From contig NZ_LMRD01000008.1 in NCBI RefSeq assembly GCF_001425575.1, positions 267,171-331,170 on the forward strand: a stretch of 64,000 nt of DNA. Reading direction: 5' to 3'. Made by a program: the position numbers and the translations under genes. This document shows, one piece after another, positions 46,963 to 56,231 of the stretch. Source of the stretch: Aurantimonas sp. Leaf443 (GTDB taxonomy: Bacteria; Pseudomonadota; Alphaproteobacteria; Rhizobiales; Rhizobiaceae). Position 1 is the stretch's first letter. The number at the start of each line of letters is the position of its first letter. A model generated the notes under the pieces. It made no database searches and was not told the origin of the DNA. It saw nothing but the letters and a program-made list of their open reading frames with translations.

Positions 46963-48705
46963 CTAGTAGCCGACGGCCTTGCCCGCCGCGGCGCGGCTGT
47001 CGATGGCGCCTGTGTAGCGCGCGCCCGTGCCGGCCTCGACCTCGGCGAGGCTTTCGCCGCCGACGAGGATGCCCGCCGCCTCGCCCCAGATCGTCCAGTC
47101 GGGATCGATTGCCACGTCGTAGCCCATGCCGGCCAGGATGCGGCGCGTGTCGGGCGAGAGGGCGAAGGGCTCCATATACACTTTATCGGGCAGCCACTGG
47201 TGGTGGATGCGCGGCGCGTCGATCGCCTCCTGCAGGTCCATGCCGTGGTCGACGACGTTGAGGATCGCCTCCAGCGTGATGGTGATGATGCGCGAACCGC
47301 CCGGGCTGCCGATGACCATGAAGGGCTTTCCGTCGCGCGAGACGATGGTCGGGCTCATGGAGGAGAGCGGCGACTTGCGTGGCTCGATCGCGTTGGCCTC
47401 GCCCTGCACGAGACCGTAGAGGTTCGGCACGCCGGGCTTGACGGTGAAGTCGTCCATCTCGTTGTTGAGGAGGATGCCCGTGCCCGGCGCCACCACGCCC
47501 GCCCCGAAGGAGCCGTTCAGCGTGTAGGTGACGGCGACGGCGTTGCCCGCGTCGTCGACGATCGAATAATGCGTCGTCTCCGTCGATTCCCCGAAGCCCT
47601 TCGGCATCAGGTCCTCACTGACGCCCGCCCTGAACGGGTCGATCCTGTCGCGGATCTCCTGCGCATAGGCCTTGCTGAGGAGCTTCTCGACCGGATTGTC
47701 GACGAAATCGGGATCGCCGAGCGAGGCGTTTCGGTCGACGAAGGCGTGGCGCATCGCCTCCACCATGAGGCGCGTCGTCTCGGCCGAGCCGGCGCCGAGA
47801 TAGGAGAGCGGATAGGCCTCCAGCACGTTGAGGATCTCGCAGATGATGACCCCGCCCGAGGAGGGCGGCGGCGAGGAGGCGATCTCGAAGCCGCGATAGG
47901 AGCAGGTCACGGGCTCCAGCTCGCGCACCGCATAGGCTTCGAAATCGGCCTTCGCGAGGACGCCGCCTCCGGCCCGGCTGGCCTCGACGATCCGCTCGGC
48001 GATGGCGCCGCGATAGAAGGCGTCGGGCCCCTCGCGCGCGATGGCCTCGAGCGAGGCGGCGAGATCGTCCTGGCGCAGCGTCGCGCCGAGCTCCAGCGGC
48101 CGGCCGTCCTTCAGGAAGATCGCGGCCGCCGCTTCATCCTTCGCCAGCAGGTCGTTGCCCTCCGCGAAGGCGGCGACGTCGCCGGGCTCCAGCACGAAGC
48201 CCTCGCGCGCGAGGCGGATGGCGGGCGCCAGCAGCGCCTCGCGCGGCTTGGTGCCGTAGGTCTGGCGCGCCCTCTCGAAGCCGGCGACCGAGCCGGGAAC
48301 GCCGACGGCGAGATAGCCGCGCGTGCTGGCGTCCTCGATCGGGTTGCCGTCCTTGTCGAGATACATCGTCTTGGTGGAGGCGAGCGGCGCGCGCTCGCGG
48401 AAGTCGAGGAAGGTCGTGCGCCCGTCCTTCAGGCGGATGGTCATGAAGCCGCCGCCGCCGAGATTGCCGGCCGTCGGATAGACGACGGCGAGCGCATAGC
48501 CGACGGCGACCGCCGCATCCACGGCGTTGCCCCCGCTCTTCAGCACCTCGATGCCGACATCGGAGGCGAGATGCTGCGCGGTCACCACCATGCCGTGCTC
48601 GCCCCTGGCGGGCGCCGGCGAGGCGGCTTGGACGGGCCCGAGCGGCGCGAGGCCGATCGCGAGCGCGACGATGAGGGCAACGGGTCCACGCAGTCTCGGC
48701 CGCAT
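46963..48705 (-). CDS. ggt: Gamma-glutamyltransferase
   Basis: A 580-residue periplasmic enzyme cleaving the gamma-glutamyl bond of glutathione and related peptides. After the signal peptide (RGPVALIVALAIGLAPLGPVQAA) come GMVVTAQHLASDVGIEVLKSGGNAVDAAVAVGYA (in part) and the substrate-Arg region FLDFRERAPL. The self-cleaving/catalytic Thr lies in ESTETTHYSIVDDAGNAVAV, which separates large and small subunits. Later motifs are LNNEMDDF, SSMSPTI and the oxyanion GSPGGSRI. GGGGGA seven bases upstream selects ATG 48705. It is divergent from the FnrN-like gene. CydDC exports glutathione and cysteine, so periplasmic recycling is a possible link. Confidence 0.95.
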   Translation of the reverse strand: MRPRLRGPVALIVALAIGLAPLGPVQAASPAPARGEHGMVVTAQHLASDVGIEVLKSGGNAVDAAVAVGYALAVVYPTAGNLGGGGFMTIRLKDGRTTFLDFRERAPLASTKTMYLDKDGNPIEDASTRGYLAVGVPGSVAGFERARQTYGTKPREALLAPAIRLAREGFVLEPGDVAAFAEGNDLLAKDEAAAAIFLKDGRPLELGATLRQDDLAASLEAIAREGPDAFYRGAIAERIVEASRAGGGVLAKADFEAYAVRELEPVTCSYRGFEIASSPPPSSGGVIICEILNVLEAYPLSYLGAGSAETTRLMVEAMRHAFVDRNASLGDPDFVDNPVEKLLSKAYAQEIRDRIDPFRAGVSEDLMPKGFGESTETTHYSIVDDAGNAVAVTYTLNGSFGAGVVAPGTGILLNNEMDDFTVKPGVPNLYGLVQGEANAIEPRKSPLSSMSPTIVSRDGKPFMVIGSPGGSRIITITLEAILNVVDHGMDLQEAIDAPRIHHQWLPDKVYMEPFALSPDTRRILAGMGYDVAIDPDWTIWGEAAGILVGGESLAEVEAGTGARYTGAIDSRAAAGKAVGY

Positions 48706-48917
48706 CTCGAAATCCCCCTTCGGCAAGCGCCGCGCCCGTCCGCGGCCAGCACGACGGCGAGCCTAGAGCCTGACGCGGAGGTTGAACAGGCCGGACGCGA
48801 GACGCGCCGGCGGCCGAGGCGCCGGACGCGCGACGGTGGTACCCCGAAAGAACAGGCGAGGCGAAGATCTTCGATCTGCTGCCCGCCGCTCAAACATAAG
48901 CCCTCCAAAGGAATGGC

Positions 48918-49703
48918 TTGCAAGCTTTCGTGCGAGCGCCCACAGTCGCGGCCATGATCCTGCTCAAGACGATCGACCCCGCCGTGCCGCATGCCGGGCA
49001 TCGCGCCGCCTGCGGGGCCTGCCACGCCTGCGACGTGCGCACCATGGCGGTCTGCGCGGCGCTGGAGCCGGACGAGATCGGCGCGCTGGAATCCATCATG
49101 ACGGCGCGCCGGCTCGCCGGCGACGAGACGCTGGTGGAGGAGGGCGAGCCGCGACGGCGCGTCTACAGCCTGACCTCCGGCATGCTGCGGCTCGTCAACG
49201 GCCTGCCCGACGGGCGCCGGCAGATCACCGGCTTCCTCATGCCCGGGGACTTCCTCGGCCTTGCCGACGACGGGGTCTATTCGGCGAGCGCCGAGGCCGT
49301 CACGCCCTCGGCCCTGTGCTCCTTCCCCGTGGCGGGCATGGACGCGCTGGCCGTGCGCTTTCCCAAACTGAACGACCGGCTCTTCGCCTTCACCCGCGCC
49401 GCCCTGCGGCGCTCGCGCGAGAACCAGATGATCCTCGGCCGCCTCGCGCCGGTCGAGAAGCTGTCCACCTTCCTCCTCATGCTCTCGCAGCGCGCGGTCG
49501 AGCATCACCTGCCGGCCGACCCCGTCGCCATCCCCATGTCGCGCGCCGACATCGCCGACTATCTCGGCCTCACGATCGAGACGGTCAGCCGCTCCTTCAC
49601 CAAGCTGCGCAACCAGGGCCTCATCGACCTGCCGGACGCGCGCCTCGTGGAGATCCGCGACCGCAAGGCGCTGGAGGCGGTCGCCGGCACGCTGCGGGCC
49701 TGA
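48918..49703 (+). CDS. fnrN: Crp/Fnr-family oxygen-responsive regulator (FnrN-like)
   Basis: A 261-residue regulator. The N-terminus has Cys32, 35, 38 and 46 (CGACHACDVRTMAVC), containing the C-x2-C-x7-C pattern of rhizobial FnrN; a further Cys lies in the sensor domain (SALCSFP). These would bind an oxygen-labile [4Fe-4S] cluster. The sensor beta-roll is followed by the helix-turn-helix SRADIADYLGLTIETVSRSF, whose E-x-x-SR recognition helix fits TTGAT half-sites. TTG 48918 has AAAGG upstream; ATG 48954 is an alternative without a ribosome site that keeps all the cysteines. It is convergent with cydC (14 bases apart) and probably acts on the box at 53219-53232. Confidence 0.88.
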   Translation: MQAFVRAPTVAAMILLKTIDPAVPHAGHRAACGACHACDVRTMAVCAALEPDEIGALESIMTARRLAGDETLVEEGEPRRRVYSLTSGMLRLVNGLPDGRRQITGFLMPGDFLGLADDGVYSASAEAVTPSALCSFPVAGMDALAVRFPKLNDRLFAFTRAALRRSRENQMILGRLAPVEKLSTFLLMLSQRAVEHHLPADPVAIPMSRADIADYLGLTIETVSRSFTKLRNQGLIDLPDARLVEIRDRKALEAVAGTLRA

Positions 49704-49717
49704 TACCGCCCCGCCCC

Positions 49718-51376
49718 TCAGCCCTCGTCCAGAACACCGCCGCGCAGCGTCGCCATGCGGTCGGCAAGCCCCGGCGGCACGTCGGCATGGGTCGCGATCA
49801 CCACGGTGCGCCCGGCCGCGGCGCCGCGCAGATCGGCGAAGAAGGCCCGTTCCGTCTCCCGGTCGAGCCCGCTCGTCGGCTCGTCGAGAAGCAGGATGCC
49901 CGCCGGCGAGAGAAGCGCGCGGGCGAGGCAGAGCCGCCGCGCCTGGCCGGCCGACAGCGTTCGCCCGCCCTCGCCGAGAAAGGTCGCGAGCCCCTCCGGC
50001 AGCGTGCGCACGAAGGCGGCGAGGCGGGCGGCGCCGAGCGCGGCCCAGAGTTCGTCCGGGCCGGCATCCGCCCGGCCGATGCGCAGGTTCTCCTCGATCG
50101 TGCCGAGAAAGACCGGCGCGCCCTGTTCGAGCAGCGCGACATGGCGGTGGAGATCGTCGGGATCGCACTCGCGAAGGTCCGTGCCGCCGACGCGCACCGT
50201 GCCGCGCGTCGGGTCCTCGAACCGCAGGGCGAGGCGTAGGAGCGTCGATTTGCCGGCGCCGCTCGGCCCCTGCAGCACGACGCATTCGCCGGGCGCGACG
50301 CGAAGGTCGACGTCCCGCAGCGCGAAGCGGCCGGGCGCGAAGGAAAAGCTCACGCCCTCGAAGGCGAGCGCGCGCGCGGAGCCGACGGCGCGGGGCATCG
50401 GCGCCGGCCGCACGGCGGGGGGCTGGGCGGCGAGTTCGCGCAGCCGCTCGGCCGCGGCCATCGAGGCGCCGAGCCGGGCGACGCTGCGCACCGTGCCGGC
50501 GCCCGCCTCGAAACTGCCGACCACCGCGAGCACGAGACCGACGAGGAGCGGGGCGGAAAGCGCGCCCGCGCCATGGGCGGCCAGGCCGGCGGCGAGCGTC
50601 GCGATGAGCGCGGCCCCGGCAAGGAGCTGGATCGCGGCGAGCGCGAGGGCGGCCCGGGCCGCGATGCGCCGGCGGATGCGCCCGAGCGTTGCGACGCTCG
50701 CCCCGAACTCGGCCCGCGCGCTCTCGACCGCGCCGAGCGCCACGAGATCGTCATGCCCGTCCAGCGCGTCGAGGCCGAGCTGGCGAAGGCGCGCGCAGGC
50801 CAGGACCGCCTGCGAGCCCGCCCGCCGCGTCGCCGCCGCGAGGGCGAGCGGCACGAGGATCGCCGCGCCCGCCATCGCCGCGCCGTAGGCAAAGGCCGCG
50901 CCCGGCAGGAGAACGGCCAGGAGGGCCGTCACCGAAGCGCCGACGAGGAGACCCGTCACCATCGGCCCGACGGCGAGAAGGAACACCGTGTCCAGCGCCT
51001 CCACGTCGGCGACGAGCCGGGAGACGAGGTCGCCGTGCCGGATGTCGCGCTCGATGCGGGAGATGCGCGGCATCAGGGCGCGGAACAGCCATTGGCGGAT
51101 GTCGGCGAGCGTGCCGAGCGTCGCCTCGTGGCCGGAGAGCTTCTCGCCGTAGCGCGACAGGATGCGCAGGAAGGAGAGGCCGCGCACGGCCGCCGAGGGG
51201 CCGAAGAGGTTGAAGGCCGCGCCGAGCCCCGTCAGCGAGGCGGCGGTGAGGAACCAGCCGGAGACGCCGAGGAGCGCGACGCCGCACAGGAGCGTGGCGA
51301 GCGACAGGCATAGCGCCAGCGCGAAGGCGCCGCGGCGGCGGGCGAAGAGCGGGCGGAAGGAGAGAAGGGCGTTCAT
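49718..51376 (-). CDS. cydC: Thiol reductant ABC exporter subunit CydC
   Basis: A 552-residue half-transporter, membrane domain plus ATPase, needed for cytochrome bd assembly. The membrane part opens MNALLSFRPLFARRRGAFAL and includes LSFLRILSRYGEKLSGHEATL, characteristic of CydC. The nucleotide-binding domain has Walker A GPSGAGKST, signature LSAGQARRLCLARA (with LSAGQ in place of LSGGQ), and Walker B ILLLDEPTSGLD. CydCD exports glutathione and cysteine to the periplasm. The start overlaps the cydD stop (ATGA). Confidence 0.94.
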   Translation of the reverse strand: MNALLSFRPLFARRRGAFALALCLSLATLLCGVALLGVSGWFLTAASLTGLGAAFNLFGPSAAVRGLSFLRILSRYGEKLSGHEATLGTLADIRQWLFRALMPRISRIERDIRHGDLVSRLVADVEALDTVFLLAVGPMVTGLLVGASVTALLAVLLPGAAFAYGAAMAGAAILVPLALAAATRRAGSQAVLACARLRQLGLDALDGHDDLVALGAVESARAEFGASVATLGRIRRRIAARAALALAAIQLLAGAALIATLAAGLAAHGAGALSAPLLVGLVLAVVGSFEAGAGTVRSVARLGASMAAAERLRELAAQPPAVRPAPMPRAVGSARALAFEGVSFSFAPGRFALRDVDLRVAPGECVVLQGPSGAGKSTLLRLALRFEDPTRGTVRVGGTDLRECDPDDLHRHVALLEQGAPVFLGTIEENLRIGRADAGPDELWAALGAARLAAFVRTLPEGLATFLGEGGRTLSAGQARRLCLARALLSPAGILLLDEPTSGLDRETERAFFADLRGAAAGRTVVIATHADVPPGLADRMATLRGGVLDEG

Positions 51377-53160
51377 GCGGCGTCCTCGCAGAGGGCGAAG
51401 CGGCGAAGGCCCCCGACGGGAGGCGCCGCGACGAGCCGGCCGCCCTCCAGCGTGAGGACGAGGTCCATGCGCGCGGCGACCGCGGGCGAATGGGTGGCGA
51501 GGAGGAGCGTGCGCCCGTCCGCGAAGGTCAGGAGCTTGTCGAGGACGCGCTCCTGCGTCGCCCGGTCGAGATGGGCGGTCGGCTCGTCGAGAAGGATCAG
51601 CCCGGGATCGCGCAGGTAGAGGCGGGCGAGCGCGACGCGCTGGGCCTCGCCGCCCGAAAGGCCGAGGCCGCCGTCGCCGACGGGCGCGTCGAGCCCGCCG
51701 GGCAACAGGTCGGCGAAGGCGTCGACCTCGGCCAGCTCGGCCGCCCGGCGCAGGGCCGCCGCGCCCGCCTGCGGGCGCCCGAGGCGGATATTGTCGGCGA
51801 TGGTGCCGTGGAAGAGGCGCGGGCGCTGGCCGACAAAGGCGACGCGCTCGCGAAAGGCCGCCTCCGCGATCTCGGACAAGGGCACGGCGCCGAGCCGCAC
51901 CGTCCCGTCCGCCTCGCGCAGCCGGGCCAGCGTCTCGAGAAGCGTGGTCTTGCCGCAGCCGCTCGGCCCGAGCAGCGCCACGCGAAGGCCGGGGCGGATG
52001 GTAAGGTCCGCGCCGTCGAGCAGGCGGCGCGTGCCGCAGGGCGTCGACAGCCGCAGCCCGCCGACGGCGACGCCGAGCGCGCCCTGCGCCGGCGTGCTTG
52101 CCCCGGCGGGCGCTTCGGCGGCGGGCGAGGACGGCGGCAGGGCACCGAAGGCGGCGGCGATCTCGCCCGCGGCGGCCATCGCGCCGGCGCGGTCGTGATA
52201 GTGCGCGGCAAGCTGGCGCAGCGGCGCATAGACCTCCGGCGCCATCAGGAGGCAGAAGAGCCCCGTCTCCAGCGTCAGCGTGCCGGCATGGAGATCGACG
52301 AGGCCGAGAAAGGTGAGGCCGACATAGAGGGCGACGCCCGCCACGCCGAGCGCCGCGAAGAATTCGAGGACCGCCGAGGAGAGGAAGGCGATGCGCAGGA
52401 CGCCCATCGTGCGGGCGCGCCATTCCTCCCCGATCCGGCCCATCTCGTCCGCCTCCGCCTGCGCCCGGCCGAAGGCGAGGAGGGTGGAGAGGCCGCGCAG
52501 CCGGTCGGCGAACCGCGCGGACAGGCGCGAGAGAGCGAGCGCCTGCGCCTTGCCGGCGGCCTCGGCGCCCCAGCCCACCAGGGCCATGAAGAGCGGCACG
52601 AGCGGTGCCGTCACCAGGAAGAGGAGCCCGACCGCCCAGTCGAGCGGCAGCACCAGGAGGGCGAAGGCCGGCGGCAGCACGGCGGCCGCGACCATGGCCG
52701 GCAGGAAGCGCGCGAAGAACCCGTCGAGCGCCTCCACCTGCTCGCAGAGCGCGCCGGCAAGGGCGCCCGAGGCGCGCTGCGCCGTCCAGTGCGGACGCTG
52801 CTCCAGAAGCGCCGCGAAGAGACGCTCGCGCACCACGCGCTTGACGCGCTCGGCTCCGGCCACGGCCGCCCGCTCGCCGAGATAGGAGAGGAGCGCCCGC
52901 AGGCCCAGAAGAGCGGCGAGGAGCGCCAGATCCGGCACCAGCGCCTCGAGCGGCCGCCCGTCCGCGATCGCGGCGTGGAGGAGCGCGGCGAGGAGCGCGG
53001 CCTGTCCGAGGAGGACGAGGCCGGAGAGGAGCGGAAGGGCGAGCGCGAGCGACAGGGGCCAGCCGCCGTCGCGGCGCAGGGTTCCCAACCAGCGTCGCTC
53101 GTCCCGCGTCGACGGCGCGCCGCCGCCCTCGTCGCCCTTCGCCCGCCCTGCCCCGTCCAT
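51373..53160 (-). CDS. cydD: Thiol reductant ABC exporter subunit CydD
   Basis: A 595-residue partner of CydC. The membrane domain has six helices with ERVKRVVRERLFAALLEQRP and AALCEQVEALDGFFARFLPAM, typical of CydD. The ATPase has Walker A GPSGCGKTT, signature LSGGEAQRVALARL, Walker B LILLDEPTAHLD and the switch LLATHSPAVAARMD. A TTG at 53232 would lengthen it by 24 codons but lies inside the FNR box, so ATG 53160 (preceded by GAGGGCGG) is preferred. The residues before the first helix are Gly/Arg-rich. It is divergent from cydA and shares its FNR-type control site. Confidence 0.93.
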   Translation of the reverse strand: MDGAGRAKGDEGGGAPSTRDERRWLGTLRRDGGWPLSLALALPLLSGLVLLGQAALLAALLHAAIADGRPLEALVPDLALLAALLGLRALLSYLGERAAVAGAERVKRVVRERLFAALLEQRPHWTAQRASGALAGALCEQVEALDGFFARFLPAMVAAAVLPPAFALLVLPLDWAVGLLFLVTAPLVPLFMALVGWGAEAAGKAQALALSRLSARFADRLRGLSTLLAFGRAQAEADEMGRIGEEWRARTMGVLRIAFLSSAVLEFFAALGVAGVALYVGLTFLGLVDLHAGTLTLETGLFCLLMAPEVYAPLRQLAAHYHDRAGAMAAAGEIAAAFGALPPSSPAAEAPAGASTPAQGALGVAVGGLRLSTPCGTRRLLDGADLTIRPGLRVALLGPSGCGKTTLLETLARLREADGTVRLGAVPLSEIAEAAFRERVAFVGQRPRLFHGTIADNIRLGRPQAGAAALRRAAELAEVDAFADLLPGGLDAPVGDGGLGLSGGEAQRVALARLYLRDPGLILLDEPTAHLDRATQERVLDKLLTFADGRTLLLATHSPAVAARMDLVLTLEGGRLVAAPPVGGLRRFALCEDAA

Positions 53161-53218
53161 GCCGCCACCGCCCTCGATCCGTCGCCCGAAGCGATAGGCA
53201 GGGCGCCGCGCGGGAGCA

Positions 53219-53232
53219 TTGATTTCGATCAA
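53219..53232. promoter_or_regulatory. FNR/FixK box between divergent cydD and cydA
   Basis: TTGATTTCGATCAA is a perfect match to the TTGAT-N4-ATCAA consensus. Its centre lies about 84 bases from the cydA ATG and 65 from the cydD ATG, so one dimer could activate both units. The matching regulator gene (48918-49703) lies just beyond cydC. Confidence 0.92.
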
Positions 53233-53309
53233 GGCGCCGTGATCGGCGCGGTCCTAAGGCATGGGCTCCAGCCGGGAGCGGCCGGCATTCCAAAAAGGCG
53301 GGCAGACCC

Positions 53310-54896
53310 ATGATCGACATGACGGTCGTCGACCTGTCGCGACTCCAGTTCGCGGCGACGGCGATGTACCACTTCCTCTTCGTGCCCCTGACGCTCGGGC
53401 TGTCCTTCCTGATGGCCATCATGGAGAGCGTCTACGTCATGACCGGCCGCGAGATCTGGCGGCGCATGACGCTCTACTGGGGCACGCTCTTCGGCATCAA
53501 CTTCGCCATGGGCGTGGCCACCGGCATCGTCATGGAATTCCAGTTCGGCATGAACTGGAGCTACTACAGCCACTATGTCGGCGACGTCTTCGGCGCGCCG
53601 CTCGCCATCGAGGGCCTCATGGCCTTCTTCCTCGAGGCGACCTTCATCGGCCTGTTCTTCTTCGGCTGGGACCGCCTGTCGCGCGTCGGCCATCTCTGCG
53701 TCACCTGGCTGGTGGCGCTGGGCGCCAACTTCTCGGCGCTGTGGATCCTCATCGCCAACGGCTGGATGCAGAATCCGGTCGGCGCGCGCTTCAACCCCGA
53801 CACGATGCGCATGGAGATCACCGACTTCATGGCCGTGGTGTTCAACCCGGTGGCGCAGGCCAAGTTCGTCCACACCGTCTCGGCCGGCTACGTGACGGGC
53901 GCCATGTTCGTCATGAGCGTCAGCGCCTGGTTCCTGCTGACAGGGCGCCACGCCGATCTCGCCAAACGCTCGATGGCGGTGGCGGCGAGCTTCGGCCTCG
54001 CCTCGGCGCTCTCGGTCGTCGTCCTCGGCGACGAGAGCGGCTACACCACGACCGAGCATCAGAAGATGAAGCTCGCGGCGATGGAGGCCATGTGGCACAC
54101 CGAGCCCGCGCCGGCCGGCTTCACCCTCTTCGCCATTCCCGGCGACGGCGAGAACAGCTTCCAGGTGCAGGTGCCCTACGCGCTCGGCCTCATCGCCACG
54201 CGCTCGATCTCCGGCGAGATCCCCGGCATCCTCGACCTCGTGGAACTCGCCGGCACGCGCATCCGCAACGGCCTCGTCGCCTACCGGGCGCTCCAGGACA
54301 TCCGCGCCGACGGCAGCGACAGGGCGGCCCGCCAGACCTTCGAGGCCACCTGGAAGGATCTCGGCTACGCGCTCCTCCTCAAGCGCTACCGCGAGGACGT
54401 GACGCAGGCGAGCCCGGAGGAGATCACGCAGGCCGCCCTCGACACGGTGCCGGGCGTCGCGCCGCTCTTCTGGAGCTTCCGCCTGATGGTGGTCTGCGGG
54501 CTCTACATGATCGTCTTCTTCGCGGCGGCCTTCGTCCTCGCCTCGCGCCACAGGCTCGGCGAGAGCCGCCCCCTCCTGTGGATCGCGCTCCTGTCGCTGC
54601 CCACGCCCTGGATCGCCATCGAGGCCGGCTGGTTCCTCGCCGAATACGGCCGCCAGCCCTGGGTGGTGGAGGGCGTCCTGCCGACCTTCTACGCGGCCTC
54701 GGACCTGACGCTGACCGACCTCTCCATCAGCCTCGCCTTCTTCCTGACGCTCTACACCGCGCTCGCCATCGTCATGGTGATCCTGATGCTGAAGGTCATC
54801 AAGGCCGGCCCCTCGCAGACCTCTCTCCTCGGCAGGGCGGCGGGCGGATCGCCCGCGATCCCCCAGGGCGCCGCCGCCCGTCCCGAACACCGCTGA
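53310..54896 (+). CDS. cydA: Cytochrome bd ubiquinol oxidase subunit I
   Basis: A 528-residue membrane subunit of the high-affinity oxidase bd. Heme ligands are visible: the His in TAMYHFLFVPLTLG for b595, His186-type in the central helices, and the Met in FRLMVVCG for b558. The quinol-binding Q-loop is of the long E. coli kind, with GDESGYTTTEHQKMKLAAMEA (in part), EPAPAGFTLFAIP and the C-terminal insertion GLLLKRY-like ALLLKRYREDV. GWFLAEYGRQPW is the family GRQPW motif. It is therefore a true CydAB rather than the short-loop cyanide-insensitive CIO type. First gene of cydABX, FNR box upstream. Confidence 0.97.
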   Translation: MIDMTVVDLSRLQFAATAMYHFLFVPLTLGLSFLMAIMESVYVMTGREIWRRMTLYWGTLFGINFAMGVATGIVMEFQFGMNWSYYSHYVGDVFGAPLAIEGLMAFFLEATFIGLFFFGWDRLSRVGHLCVTWLVALGANFSALWILIANGWMQNPVGARFNPDTMRMEITDFMAVVFNPVAQAKFVHTVSAGYVTGAMFVMSVSAWFLLTGRHADLAKRSMAVAASFGLASALSVVVLGDESGYTTTEHQKMKLAAMEAMWHTEPAPAGFTLFAIPGDGENSFQVQVPYALGLIATRSISGEIPGILDLVELAGTRIRNGLVAYRALQDIRADGSDRAARQTFEATWKDLGYALLLKRYREDVTQASPEEITQAALDTVPGVAPLFWSFRLMVVCGLYMIVFFAAAFVLASRHRLGESRPLLWIALLSLPTPWIAIEAGWFLAEYGRQPWVVEGVLPTFYAASDLTLTDLSISLAFFLTLYTALAIVMVILMLKVIKAGPSQTSLLGRAAGGSPAIPQGAAARPEHR

Positions 54897-54913
54897 CCGA
54901 AGGCCGAACGACC

Positions 54914-56062
54914 ATGACAAGCATCCCCCTCGACTACGAAACGCTGCGGCTCGTCTGGTGGGCGCTCCTCGGCATCCTGCTCATCGGCTGGGCCGTGATG
55001 GACGGCGCGGATCTGGGCATCGGCACGCTCCTGCCCTTCGCCGCGCGCAGCGACGCGGAGCGGCGCGTCCTCATCAACCTCGTCGGCCCGACCTGGGAGG
55101 GCAGCCAGGTCTGGCTCGTGCTGGGCGGCGGGGCCATCTTCGCGGCCTGGCCGGCGCTCTACGCGGCGAGCTTCTCGGGCTTCTACCTCGCCATGATCGC
55201 GATCCTCCTGGCGCTGATCCTGCGGCCCGTGGGCTTCAAGTTCCGCGGCAAGATCGAGGACCGGCGCTGGCGCGAGGCCTGGGACTGGGCGCTCTTCGTC
55301 GGCGGCTTCGTGCCGGCGCTGATCTCGGGCGTGGCGGTGGGCAACGTGCTCCTCGGCGTGCCCTTCGGCCTCGACGCGACGATGCGCGCGAGCTACGCCG
55401 GCAGCTTCTTCGGGCTCCTGCGCCCCTTCGCGCTCCTGTGCGGCCTCCTCGGCGTCGCGATGGTGGTCACGCTCGGCGCCGCCGTCATCGCCGCGCGCTG
55501 CGAGGGGCTGCTCGCGGAACGCGCCCGCGACTTCGGCCGCAAGGCCGCGCTGGCCGGGCTCGGCCTCTTCGTTCTCGGCGGCTTCTGGGTCGCCTTCGGC
55601 ATGGAGGGCTATGTCGTCACGAGCGTGCAGGACAGGCTGGCCCCCTCCGACCCGCTCGCCAAGACGGTGGCGCGCGAGACGGGCGCATGGATCGCCAATT
55701 ACGGGCGCCATCCCTGGATGCTCGCCGCCCCGGCGCTCGGGCTCCTGGGGCTCGCTCTCGCGCGAGCGGCGCTCGGAGCGCGGGCCGGGCGGACCGCGAT
55801 CCTCGCCGGTGCCGCGGCGATCTTCGGCATCGTGTCGACGGCGGGCCTGTCGCTCTTTCCCTTCCTCCTTCCCTCGTCGGCCGCGCCCGACGTCAGCCTC
55901 ACGGTCTGGGACGCCTCGTCCAGCCATCTCACGCTCTTCGTGATGCTGGTGGCGACCGTCGTCTTCCTGCCGCTGATCCTCGCCTACACGACCTGGGTCT
56001 ACCGCGTGATGCGCGGGCCCGTGACCGCGGCCTCGATCGGCCGCAACCCCAACGCCTACTGA
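54914..56062 (+). CDS. cydB: Cytochrome bd ubiquinol oxidase subunit II
   Basis: A 382-residue membrane protein with eight to nine helices. It has the family start YETLRLVWWALLGILLIGWAVMDGADLG (in part), NLVGPTWEGSQVWLVLGGGAIFAAWP, and RPVGFKFRGKIEDRRWREAWDW (in part). It forms the heterodimer with CydA and shapes its heme and oxygen environment. It begins 17 bases after cydA and ends 16 bases before cydX. AAGGCCGAACGACC before the ATG is only a modest ribosome site. Confidence 0.96.
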   Translation: MTSIPLDYETLRLVWWALLGILLIGWAVMDGADLGIGTLLPFAARSDAERRVLINLVGPTWEGSQVWLVLGGGAIFAAWPALYAASFSGFYLAMIAILLALILRPVGFKFRGKIEDRRWREAWDWALFVGGFVPALISGVAVGNVLLGVPFGLDATMRASYAGSFFGLLRPFALLCGLLGVAMVVTLGAAVIAARCEGLLAERARDFGRKAALAGLGLFVLGGFWVAFGMEGYVVTSVQDRLAPSDPLAKTVARETGAWIANYGRHPWMLAAPALGLLGLALARAALGARAGRTAILAGAAAIFGIVSTAGLSLFPFLLPSSAAPDVSLTVWDASSSHLTLFVMLVATVVFLPLILAYTTWVYRVMRGPVTAASIGRNPNAY

Positions 56063-56078
56063 AAGGGACCTGCGGACG

Positions 56079-56231
56079 ATGTGGTATTTCTCCTGGACCC
56101 TCGGCGTCGGCCTCGCCTGCGCCTTCGCCATCCTCAACGCCATGTGGTTCGAGATGCGCGAGGACCGGCGCCTCTCGGCTTTGCCCGCCACTCCCTCGGG
56201 CGAGCGGGCGGACGCCGACCGAACGCCATGA
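56079..56231 (+). CDS. cydX: Cytochrome bd accessory subunit CydX
   Basis: A 50-residue single-helix protein easily missed by gene finders. It begins MWYFSWTLGVGLACAFAILN, followed by AMWFEMREDR, the canonical CydX pattern (MWYF..WILG....A...N..W.E). The tail after residue 30 is short and polar. CydX binds at the CydA heme edge and stabilises the oxidase. GAAAGGGAC precedes the ATG. Its stop overlaps the start of the HemN-like gene by four bases (ATGA). Confidence 0.92.
   Translation: MWYFSWTLGVGLACAFAILNAMWFEMREDRRLSALPATPSGERADADRTP

Noticed and set aside
46864-48957. 697-codon plus-strand frame opposite the gamma-glutamyltransferase gene
   Set aside because: Shadow ORF; the minus-strand frame encodes a complete gamma-glutamyltransferase.
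53161-53232. Extended CydD start at TTG 53232
   Set aside because: That codon lies inside the perfect FNR box, lacks a ribosome site, and the added residues are not typical of CydD.
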